Shown here: piece by piece, positions 60,401 to 64,000 of the stretch
Layout: the number at the start of each line of letters is the position of its first letter
Numbering within the stretch: position 1 is the first letter of the stretch
Assembly (NCBI GenBank): GCA_013396915.1
Contig: VWZL01002043.1
Coordinates: 437,813-501,812 of the forward strand
Source of the DNA: Stercorarius parasiticus
Taxonomy: Eukaryota; Chordata; Aves; Charadriiformes; Stercorariidae
Length of the DNA stretch: 64,000 nt
Reading direction: 5' to 3'
Program-made: the position numbers and the translations under genes
The notes under the pieces: model-generated
Database searches by the model: none
Told to the model about the DNA's origin: nothing
The model's input: only the letters and a program-made list of their open reading frames with translations

Positions 60401-63400
60401 TTAGTAATTGGCTAAAAGTACTTGGTATTCTTTGATTTGCTATGGACTGGACAGTCTGCATTGCATCAGTGTGATGTCTAGACTTCCTGTAGTCATTAGA
60501 AAGTAGAGTAAAATCCTCATTAGAGGAATGATAAATTGCTTTAAAAAAAAAAAACAACAACAAAAAACAACACAAGATAGTAAGTTGTGTATTATCTGAA
60601 ACTTGTTCTGTAATTTAACTGAGAAAACATTACCAACTGGATACTCATCTCTAGCTAAACGCTGTAAAACTTAAGAGCCTTCAAACTGATGAGAGTAAAA
60701 CTTAATTAAAAAAGATTTCATGCAGTGCCTGAAATGTGAAACACCTTAATTGCCCATCTGGATGACTCAGTTCACCTACTTATGCTGGCTTAAACATGGG
60801 TGTTGGATTTAAAGATACCTGGAGGAAGTTAATGTAATTGCTGAAGGCAAGCCCTACGCTGCTGTGTATACACCTGTTCTAGAACCCTTTATTTGTGTGT
60901 GCTCATGTAAACACTAATACGTTTGTGACTATTAAATATGTATGAAGCGGTGGCTACTCTAAGCTTGCAAGCGCTGCTCCAGTTGAAATACACTGCAGAG
61001 CAATACTGATGTATCTGTAGCTGAAGAATCACCAGGGGAAAAGTATACGATGAAACCACTGCTGCTGACTGGGTTGCTGGAAATTGTCTCCATGCAGAGA
61101 ATTAGCATCCCAGATATAAGTTTCTGTCAAGGATATGTTTGCATTCCCCCAACTTATCACCTGTCATAAACAACCGCTAGTTGATGATGATCTGATTTAT
61201 TGTAACTATGTGTTGGCCTTAGCTTTGTATAAATGCTGTCTTTGTGGTTTGGTGTGTTTCAGGGTCATGGGTACTTTTGGTACTAGAAATACTAGATTGC
61301 TGTCTAGGTTAGACTGTACTTAATCTTGGTTGAAGGATGAAATTAAGACACTTGACTTTCAATTTTTCAGGTGACACCGGTTGTTCCCCTTTCCAATGAT
61401 TCGTGGTCTATGTCTTTTGCAAAATACCTTGAGCTGAGGTTCTATGGGCACCAGTACACTCGAAGGGCCAATGCAGAGCCTTGTGGTCATTCCATTCACC
61501 ATGACTATCACCAGTATTTTTCCTATAATCAGATGGTGGCATCTTTCAGGTGAGGTCTACTGCTAAAATCTTCCTTTTCTCTCTAGTACTTTGTGAAGCA
61601 TATCGCTCTATTACTATATATCGCATAGAGTAAGGATTCATTGGGTCTGTTCTTCACTTTGAGTACAGCATAACTGCACTATAACCACACGGGTAGGATT
61701 GCGTGCTGGCTTGCAGAGGGCATTGTGAGTGCCTCACTGTCCTGGATGGGGTGGGCAGTGTTCCTAAGAATAGATGGCTCCAGCTCGTGATACAGAAGGG
61801 AAACACTGTTCCCTGTCTAATGTCAACTTTCAGAATTTTGTTTTTGCAACGTGATCTGTGGTTTTGCTTTTTGCCTAGGAGATAAATGAATAAGGTGTTA
61901 TTGCTACTAAAAGTAACTAAAGCCCTGGACACACTGACAGGATCCCTTTTCATATAAAGGTCACAAACCGCAGTGTGGTGTAGAATTAGTGCTGTGTGGG
62001 GAGAGTCTTGTTAATAGGTGTTGTATTGCCTTCTCAGCTACTCTCCAATACGGCTGCTTGAGGTGTGTGTCCCACTCCCCAAGATCTACATCAAACGGCA
62101 GGCTCCGTCAAAGGTTTCTATTTTGCAGGATCTCAAGGATTTCTCTCAAAAGTAAGCTTTGTTTTTAATGCCTTCCTCACCTTATTTGTATCTTGGACTT
62201 TTATTAGTAGAACGCAAAACCATTTTTGCTAGTATAGCTAAGGCTTGCTAAATGTTCGTTATTTGATAGAAAAGTAATGGTTTTAAACACATCTATATGT
62301 GCATATATTTCTAAGGGAGGGTGGTATTTGAATCTTTATTGCCTTTACTTGCTCTGTCTGTACTAATCTCTCACCTTTTCGTCTGGTGGCAACTCAGCTT
62401 AAACATAGCCAGCAGAAACTAAGACTCTTCTCTTCTCTGTCCCTGAGTGTTGCACTGATATTTGAATGATGTTGCTGAGTAGCCATTGAAAGGTTGACCA
62501 TCATCTGGTGTCTGAAATGTCACCTTTTCTTACAAAACACCTTCTTAAGCACAGCTAAAATACTTCTAATTCCTCCCTCTAATACTAAAAATGGAACAGA
62601 GGAGGTGGTCCTAGAAGGCTTAATCCGAACGCTGCAGGTAGCACTTTGTACCCTTACCCTAACATTCCTTTTTCGAAGATCTGACCAAGTTTAAATCCTG
62701 CCTTAAGCCCAGAAAAACTACAAAGGCATTGTTCAAATCTAGTGTCCAAACAGAGCTGTTTTCATTATATTGGTCACATGGCAGCTAAACTCTGTGGTGT
62801 GTAAGAGAGATTGCAGTTGTTAACTATTGGGTATGATAACAGCAGATGGTCTGGTACCTTCTTGTAGTACAAGGTAAATTACCGTAAGCCTAGACACCTT
62901 CTAAATGTAGGAACAAAAATGTGGGACACCGTCATGATGGAAAGTGTATTAAATCCAGCCTGACTGCTATTCTGCCTGGTGGCAGCATTCCTGTACGGCT
63001 GCTGTCTTTGTGACTGCCTGACTGCAGAACCTGTGGAGTTTTGTTTAGAGCTGAGTTACTCACTCTGACTGTCTCTGAGCCCTTCTGGTGGAGACATAGC
63101 CTGCAGTCCCAGGTGACACAACAGTTTCCCTCTGCTAGTAATGTGTTCGTGACCTTTGTATTGCTCTCTGACAACTTCCACTGCTAAGAATAAGTTGTGA
63201 AGAAAAATGTCAATGTGTGTAACTTCTATGTTTCTGCTATACTGATGAATTTTTTCCAACTCCCCTGTAAATTCAGTGGGATAGCCTACCGTGCAGAGAG
63301 TGTCTTATACTGTCTTTTGTATTCTTAAACACTAACCTTAAATGCATTCAGACTTTTATTAAAGAATGTTGAAGTTGTTCCAAGTGGTCACAGCTTAACT

Positions 63401-63796
63401 CTCTGCATCTCTGTCAACAGGGTCTCACAAGTGTATCTTGCTGTTGATGATCGCCTTGCTTCTCTGAAAACAGATACTTTCAGCAAAACGAGAGAAGAGA
63501 AAATGGAAGACCTCTTTGCCCAAAAGGAGGTAATGGACTATTTCTGCATCGGCAGAGCATAGGCTGCAAAGTGTGTGGAGAAGCCACTCAGATCTAGTGT
63601 CATCTCTGGTCACAGAATACTGACAGTTTTTCTTTTGGCAGATGGAAGAGGGGGAGTTTCGAAACTGGACTGATAAAATCCAAGCAAGGCTACTTTCGTC
63701 ATCATTAGACACACCTCAACAACTGCAATCTGTTTTTGAGTCTCTGATAGCTAAAAAGCAAGGACTTTGTGAGATGCTACAAGCGTGGAATAATAG
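15295..63796 (+). CDS. PIKFYVE: PIKFYVE, FYVE-type phosphatidylinositol 3-phosphate 5-kinase (coding exons 2-27; 3' end missing)
   Basis: PIKfyve phosphorylates PI3P to PI(3,5)P2 on endosomal and lysosomal membranes, in a complex with VAC14 and FIG4, and controls endolysosome size and ion channels. The 26 coding exons given individually join to 4580 nt, about 1526 of roughly 2100 residues, without a stop. Domains in order, in long-form numbering: FYVE about 168-228 (RRRHHCR at 185-191), DEP about 365-450, Cpn60/TCP1-like about 625-880, a variable acidic segment about 905-1045, and the conserved cysteine-rich region about 1230-1526. The kinase domain lies beyond the window. The start ATG at 15295 has G at -3 and +4 and agrees with the mammalian N terminus. 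Likely regulatory serines RSAS and DRSGS (human Ser307 and Ser318) are kept. Divergent from IDH1, as in mammals. Confidence 0.97.
15467..17033 (+). other. PIKFYVE: PIKFYVE intron 2
   Basis: GT-AG intron with a short GT tract at about 15485-15507. Nothing else recognised. Confidence 0.9.
17034..17213 (+). CDS. PIKFYVE: PIKFYVE exon 3 with two possible acceptors
   Basis: The strong acceptor (caactccag) gives a 180-nt exon, residues 58-117, starting DDGRLSSLAERAEAGQ. A second AG at 17059-17060 (ccctggcag) starts the exon at 17061, dropping nine codons in frame and giving SKERAEAGQ, which matches the human and mouse KERAEGGQ join. The rest is a Ser/Pro-rich linker with PYKKQL and ELQRRSS. The donor is gtaaat. 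Confidence 0.9.
21316..21410. repeat. G/T-rich low-complexity tract
   Basis: Runs of T, GT and GGTT units on the plus strand, an ordinary intronic simple-sequence tract. Confidence 0.7.
21841..21850. promoter_or_regulatory. Ten-base E-box palindrome ATCACGTGAT
   Basis: A perfect palindrome with TCACGTGA core in PIKFYVE intron 3, the second such octamer in the window. It is a plausible bHLH-zip binding site by motif only. Confidence 0.25.
23574..23692 (+). CDS. PIKFYVE: PIKFYVE exon 4
   Basis: 119 nt, residues 118-157 (DNRRKVEPPLGGHDPRTAVQ, then the LRSLSTVLKRLKEIMEGKSQ helix). The acceptor is gccttccag, the donor gtactt. The helix immediately precedes the FYVE finger. Confidence 0.96.
25388..25402. 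repeat. Poly-T ending in a single N
   Basis: A homopolymer of 14 Ts followed by one N: an unresolved homopolymer or contig join. Confidence 0.9.
26011..26094. repeat. T/G-rich tract with ATT trinucleotides
   Basis: GTTT-type units then a short ATT array and poly-T, lying about 0.4 kb before the FYVE exon. Low-complexity intronic sequence. Confidence 0.7.
26479..26650 (+). CDS. PIKFYVE: PIKFYVE exon 5 (FYVE zinc finger)
   Basis: 172 nt, residues 158-214. It carries most of the FYVE domain: the WMPD motif, three Cys pairs and a Cys-Arg-Leu-Cys pair (CKECYDC, CRLC, CSRCC), and the basic RRRHHCR motif that binds PI3P headgroups. All signature residues are intact. The finger targets the kinase to PI3P-rich endosomes. 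Acceptor ccttttag, donor gtaggg. Confidence 0.98.
26651..27386 (+). other. PIKFYVE: PIKFYVE intron 5
   Basis: 736-base intron splitting the FYVE domain. The upstream frame stays open for about 70 codons into it, which I take as chance. Confidence 0.9.
27387..27594 (+). CDS. PIKFYVE: PIKFYVE exon 6
   Basis: 208 nt, residues 215-283. It begins DLRACTYCRK, supplying the last Cys pair of the FYVE finger, then IALSYAHSTDSNSIGEDLNA and a Ser-rich linker with EPRTPVGSRKASRNIFLEED. It ends with WQ and two bases of a serine codon. Acceptor ttccatag, donor gtaaag. Confidence 0.97.
27595..30077 (+). other. PIKFYVE: PIKFYVE intron 6
   Basis: 2.5 kb intron. No repeat, gene or RNA recognised. Confidence 0.9.
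30078..30167 (+). CDS. PIKFYVE: PIKFYVE exon 7
   Basis: 90 nt, residues 284-313: SLIHPDSSTTTLSARLGSVQ, then EDAGKSPARN. The next codon (Arg) is split with exon 8, building the basophilic ARNRSAS site. Acceptor ccttgcag, donor gtaaac. Skipping this exon would keep frame (phase 2 to 2). Confidence 0.95.
30168..33372 (+). other. PIKFYVE: PIKFYVE intron 7
   Basis: 3.2 kb intron. It contains a 75-codon open frame (31663-31890) with a coding-like acidic end, reported separately, and a TGACGTCA octamer at 31207-31214. Nothing else recognised. Confidence 0.9.
33373..33511 (+). CDS. PIKFYVE: PIKFYVE exon 8
   Basis: 139 nt, residues 314-360: RSASITNLSLDRSGSPMVPA, then YETSVSPQ, with EDERKILL at the end. 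The first and second serine clusters correspond to human Ser307 and Ser318, reported targets of AMPK and Akt respectively. Acceptor cactccag, donor gtacct. Confidence 0.96.
33512..36137 (+). other. PIKFYVE: PIKFYVE intron 8
   Basis: 2.6 kb intron. The exon 8 frame continues open for about 98 codons, to 33808, before a stop; nothing in that translation looks conserved. Poly-T at about 35180-35188. No repeats of known family recognised. Confidence 0.9.
36138..36295 (+). CDS. PIKFYVE: PIKFYVE exon 9 (DEP domain, first part)
   Basis: 158 nt, residues 361-412. It holds the first part of the DEP domain: DSVQLKDLWKKICHHNSGME, FQDHRYWLRTHPNCIVGKEL and VNWLIRNGHI. DEP domains typically mediate membrane or protein contacts. 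Acceptor tgtccag, donor gtaact. Confidence 0.97.
36296..37070 (+). other. PIKFYVE: PIKFYVE intron 9
   Basis: 775-base GT-AG intron within the DEP domain. Nothing recognised. Confidence 0.9.
37071..37182 (+). CDS. PIKFYVE: PIKFYVE exon 10 (DEP domain, second part)
   Basis: 112 nt, residues 413-450. It completes the DEP domain with AIAIGQALVDGRWLECVSHH, DQLFRDEYALYRPLQ. Acceptor aacctccag, donor gtaaaa. Confidence 0.97.
37183..38949 (+). other. PIKFYVE: PIKFYVE intron 10
   Basis: 1.8 kb intron with a 13-base poly-T at about 37887-37899. Nothing else recognised. Confidence 0.9.
38950..39097 (+). CDS. PIKFYVE: PIKFYVE exon 11
   Basis: 148 nt, residues 451-499. Acidic, Ser-rich linker: STEFSETPSPDSDSVNSVEG, HSEPSWFKDIKFDDSDTEQI and DEGEDNL, probably disordered. 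Acceptor gtcttctag, donor gtgagt. Confidence 0.96.
39098..39595 (+). other. PIKFYVE: PIKFYVE intron 11
   Basis: 498-base intron containing a (TG)n microsatellite. Confidence 0.9.
39189..39216. repeat. (TG)n microsatellite
   Basis: About 28 bases of TG with one TTTG interruption, within intron 11. Confidence 0.85.
39596..39763 (+). CDS. PIKFYVE: PIKFYVE exon 12 (in-frame cassette type)
   Basis: 168 nt (56 codons, phase 1 to 1), residues 500-555: NSASPSKRTSVSSFQSTMDS, then AASISLNVELDNVNFHIKKH and YPHVPPHPADQK. The acceptor is weak: the AG follows AAA and the pyrimidine run is displaced upstream. The exon is identified by its strong match to the mammalian protein. Its donor reads gtatgag. Skipping would preserve frame. 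Confidence 0.94.
40133..40165. repeat. A-rich (CAAA)n tract
   Basis: Poly-A followed by CAAA units; low-complexity intronic sequence, not attached to a recognisable retrocopy. Confidence 0.7.
41092..41241 (-). mobile_element. CR1 LINE fragment, 3' end
   Basis: The plus strand starts with repeated TCATAGA-type octamers, the reverse complement of the CR1 3' tail, followed by the familiar CR1 sequence (GAAGGGACCTT, CCATGGGCAGGGACA, CCCATCCAGCCTGG). The element is therefore in minus orientation and 5' truncated at about 41241. CR1 is the dominant LINE of birds. Confidence 0.92.
43746..43761. repeat. Poly-C run
   Basis: About 15 Cs broken by one G, in intron 12. Confidence 0.8.
45459..45521 (+). 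CDS. PIKFYVE: PIKFYVE exon 13
   Basis: 63 nt, residues 556-576: EYLNPENGGQQMFSISDAFI plus Lys. It is a small in-frame exon (phase 1 to 1) leading into the Cpn60-like region. Acceptor ttctttcag, donor gtaagg. Confidence 0.95.
45522..47541 (+). other. PIKFYVE: PIKFYVE intron 13
   Basis: 2.0 kb intron with short poly-T runs. Nothing else recognised. Confidence 0.9.
47542..47671 (+). CDS. PIKFYVE: PIKFYVE exon 14
   Basis: 130 nt, residues 577-619: ESLFNRRVEEKSKELFFTPL, then GWHHSNLDLLREENGEKQAM and ERL. It forms the helical lead-in to the Cpn60/TCP1-like domain. Acceptor ctcttgcag, donor gtaaga. Confidence 0.96.
47672..48022 (+). other. PIKFYVE: PIKFYVE intron 14
   Basis: 351-base GT-AG intron. 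Nothing recognised. Confidence 0.9.
48023..48203 (+). CDS. PIKFYVE: PIKFYVE exon 15 (Cpn60/TCP1-like domain)
   Basis: 181 nt, residues 620-680: SANHNHMMALLQQLLYNESL, then WRDIIVPVVCQVVQTVRPDV and DDDMDIRQFVHIKK. It begins the chaperonin-like domain, which in this family mediates complex contacts. Acceptor ttttccag, donor gtaagt. Confidence 0.97.
48204..49475 (+). other. PIKFYVE: PIKFYVE intron 15
   Basis: 1.3 kb intron. The minus strand shows open frames around 48084-48562 that resemble nothing known. Confidence 0.9.
49476..49550 (+). CDS. PIKFYVE: PIKFYVE exon 16 (Cpn60/TCP1-like domain)
   Basis: 75 nt, 25 codons (681-705): IPGGKKFDSMVVNGFVCTKN, VAHKK. Phase 0 at both ends. Acceptor tttattag, donor gtaatg. 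Confidence 0.96.
49551..50213 (+). other. PIKFYVE: PIKFYVE intron 16
   Basis: 663-base GT-AG intron. Nothing recognised. Confidence 0.9.
50214..50321 (+). CDS. PIKFYVE: PIKFYVE exon 17 (Cpn60/TCP1-like domain)
   Basis: 108 nt, residues 706-741: MNSCLKNPKILLLKCSIEYL, YREETKFTCIDPIVLQ. Phase 0 at both ends. Acceptor cttctgtag, donor gtgaga. Confidence 0.97.
50322..52105 (+). other. PIKFYVE: PIKFYVE intron 17
   Basis: 1.8 kb GT-AG intron. Nothing recognised. Confidence 0.9.
52106..52246 (+). CDS. PIKFYVE: PIKFYVE exon 18 (Cpn60/TCP1-like domain)
   Basis: 141 nt, residues 742-788: EREFLKNYVQRIVDVRPNLV, LVEKTVSRIAQDMLLEHGIT, LVINVKP. The last residue is Pro where human has Ser. Acceptor gtctgcag, donor gtgagc. 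Confidence 0.97.
52247..52985 (+). other. PIKFYVE: PIKFYVE intron 18
   Basis: 739-base intron. The exon 18 frame stays open to 52618. T/G-rich low complexity at about 52867-52920, near the acceptor. Confidence 0.9.
52986..53112 (+). CDS. PIKFYVE: PIKFYVE exon 19 (Cpn60/TCP1-like domain)
   Basis: 127 nt, residues 789-830: QVLDRVSRMTQGDLVMSMDQ, LLTKPRLGTCHKFYMQVFQL, PN. Acceptor ttttttcag, donor gtgagt. Confidence 0.97.
53376..53557 (-). mobile_element. Old CR1 LINE fragment
   Basis: Diverged CR1-like sequence, recognisable by GTCTAGTCCAGCTTCCTG, CAGGGCTTTATC, CTGTCTGGGCACCTG and AAAGAATTTTTC in the order expected for a minus-oriented element. It lacks the terminal octamers and is older than its neighbour. 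Confidence 0.75.
53566..53632 (-). mobile_element. CR1 LINE 3' fragment
   Basis: It starts with AGAATCATAGAAC, then CCTGGGTTGGAAGGGACCTC and ATCATCTGGTCCAAC: the CR1 3' tail in reverse complement. It lies directly after the older CR1 in the same orientation and is severely 5' truncated. Confidence 0.85.
54262..55448 (+). CDS. PIKFYVE: PIKFYVE exon 20 (large exon: end of Cpn60-like domain and linker)
   Basis: 1187 nt, residues 831-1226. It opens with DQTKTLMFFEGCPQHLGCTI and the LARVKEILIFMVCVAYHSQL core of the Cpn60-like domain. A poorly conserved acidic, Ser/Gln-rich segment follows (about 905-1045). It then returns to conserved blocks: FRDPLQDDTGLYVTEEVTSS, QELKDVILCISPV, VYWSPLLNKEYKELESRRK, LRDLSGLQGMNGSIQAK and RIAEHLGDSQSLARMLADYR. 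Residues 853-857 read CGAAE where mammals have RGGSD. Acceptor tttcttctag, donor gtagga. Confidence 0.97.
55449..56860 (+). other. PIKFYVE: PIKFYVE intron 20
   Basis: 1.4 kb intron. A poly-T ends in an isolated N at 55541-55553. Nothing else recognised. Confidence 0.9.
55541..55553. repeat. Poly-T ending in a single N
   Basis: Twelve Ts then one N; an unresolved homopolymer or contig join similar to that at 25402. Confidence 0.9.
56861..56961 (+). CDS. PIKFYVE: PIKFYVE exon 21
   Basis: 101 nt, residues 1227-1259: VDCLSPVNHQRLCVLFSSSS, AQSSNAPSACVSP, then two bases of a Trp codon. It starts the conserved cysteine-rich region. Acceptor tctaccag, donor gtatga. Confidence 0.96.
56962..58121 (+). 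other. PIKFYVE: PIKFYVE intron 21
   Basis: 1.2 kb GT-AG intron. Nothing recognised. Confidence 0.9.
58122..58193 (+). CDS. PIKFYVE: PIKFYVE exon 22
   Basis: 72 nt, residues 1260-1283: WIVTMEFYGKNDLTLGIFLE, RYCF. In-frame (phase 2 to 2). Acceptor ctgctttag, donor gtaagg. Confidence 0.96.
58194..59808 (+). other. PIKFYVE: PIKFYVE intron 22
   Basis: 1.6 kb intron with a poly-T tract at about 59160-59181. Nothing else recognised. Confidence 0.9.
59809..59980 (+). CDS. PIKFYVE: PIKFYVE exon 23 (cysteine-rich region)
   Basis: 172 nt, residues 1284-1341: RPSYQCPSMFCETPMVHHIR, RFVHGQGCVQIVLKELDSPV, PGYQHTILTYSWCRLCKQ. It carries the Cys/His pairs (CPSMFC, HH, WCRLC) typical of the Fab1/PIKfyve conserved region. 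The acceptor is a modest ctgtaag, the donor gtaagg. Confidence 0.97.
59981..61370 (+). other. PIKFYVE: PIKFYVE intron 23
   Basis: 1.4 kb intron with an A-rich CAACAA tract at 60541-60573. Nothing else recognised. Confidence 0.9.
60541..60573. repeat. A-rich tract with CAA units
   Basis: Poly-A followed by CAA repeats within intron 23; no retrocopy seen upstream of it. Confidence 0.7.
61371..61549 (+). CDS. PIKFYVE: PIKFYVE exon 24 (cysteine-rich region)
   Basis: 179 nt, residues 1342-1400: VTPVVPLSNDSWSMSFAKYL, ELRFYGHQYTRRANAEPCGH, SIHHDYHQYFSYNQMVASF. The SFAKYLEL and CGHSIHHDYHQYF blocks are hallmarks of the Fab1/PIKfyve family. Acceptor tttttcag, donor gtgagg. Confidence 0.97.
61550..62037 (+). 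other. PIKFYVE: PIKFYVE intron 24
   Basis: 488-base GT-AG intron. Nothing recognised. Confidence 0.9.
62038..62151 (+). CDS. PIKFYVE: PIKFYVE exon 25
   Basis: 114 nt, residues 1401-1438: SYSPIRLLEVCVPLPKIYIK, RQAPSKVSILQDLKDFSQ. Phase 2 to 2. Acceptor ccttctcag, donor gtaagc. Confidence 0.96.
62152..63420 (+). other. PIKFYVE: PIKFYVE intron 25
   Basis: 1.3 kb GT-AG intron. Nothing recognised. Confidence 0.9.
63421..63529 (+). CDS. PIKFYVE: PIKFYVE exon 26
   Basis: 109 nt, residues 1439-1475: KVSQVYLAVDDRLASLKTDT, FSKTREEKMEDLFAQKE. Helical, charged segment. Acceptor tcaacag, donor gtaatg. Confidence 0.96.
63642..63796 (+). CDS. PIKFYVE: PIKFYVE exon 27 (last exon in window)
   Basis: 155 nt, residues 1476-1526: MEEGEFRNWTDKIQARLLSS, SLDTPQQLQSVFESLIAKKQ, GLCEMLQAWNN, leaving two bases of the next codon. 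It is separated from exon 26 by a 112-base intron. Acceptor tttggcag, donor gtaaga. The remaining linker and kinase domain are beyond the window. Confidence 0.96.
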
Positions 63797-64000
63797 GTAA
63801 GAGGACGCACGTTGGAATCATGAGCAACACTGATACTGTGGTGTTTATAGAAGGGAAGAGGTTCTTTTGTGCTTTTCTCGTCTTGTAATACAGTGGGTAC
63901 ATAGAGAGTGTTATGACAGCTTGTGCTAATATCCTCTACTGGTTAAGACCACAGAGCTGGTTGATTGGAACAGAAAATTATTTGGCGCCGGATAATAAGA
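63797..64000 (+). other. PIKFYVE: PIKFYVE intron 27 (partial)
   Basis: Intronic sequence to the right edge; nothing recognised. Confidence 0.85.

Overview
This is a vertebrate genomic window, almost certainly from a bird. Its genes are intron-rich with GT-AG splicing, and three CR1 LINE fragments carry the tail and 3' consensus typical of sauropsid, especially avian, genomes. A GC-rich CpG island lies between two divergent genes. Species cannot be told from the sequence alone. The window is draft assembly: it has one 472-base N gap, five isolated single Ns, and a false-looking duplication at two of those Ns.

Layout. Positions 1 to about 11.4 kb hold the 5' part of IDH1 (cytosolic/peroxisomal NADP-dependent isocitrate dehydrogenase) on the minus strand. 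Five coding exons are present (equivalent to human exons 3-7, residues 1 to about 283), plus a likely non-coding first exon. The C-terminal exons lie beyond position 1. About 10.4-13.0 kb is a CpG island holding both promoters. From about 12.0 kb to the right edge is PIKFYVE (phosphatidylinositol 3-phosphate 5-kinase) on the plus strand. A probable non-coding exon 1 is followed by 26 consecutive coding exons (exons 2-27) encoding about 1526 residues. These cover the FYVE zinc finger, the DEP domain, the Cpn60/TCP1-like domain and the cysteine-rich conserved region. The C-terminal kinase domain lies beyond position 64000. Every coding junction was placed by hand: phases close from exon to exon, all splice sites are GT-AG, and the joined frame has no stop. 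IDH1 exon lengths 122, 292, 106, 178 and 152 agree with the mammalian gene as I recall it.

The two genes are head-to-head, with first exons only about 0.6 kb apart. CCAAT, GC-box and ETS motifs lie between them, and a TATA-like element sits upstream of IDH1. Their products are not in one pathway: IDH1 makes cytosolic NADPH and 2-oxoglutarate, while PIKFYVE makes PI(3,5)P2 on endosomes. The arrangement suggests shared promoter chromatin, not a shared function.

I found no undescribed biological system, mobile-element cargo, CRISPR array or recognisable RNA gene. The points most worth a second look are the unmerged-contig duplication over the IDH1 promoter, an in-frame 27-nt tandem acceptor in PIKFYVE exon 3, a changed motif in the Cpn60-like domain, and a possible truncated isoform ending in intron 12.
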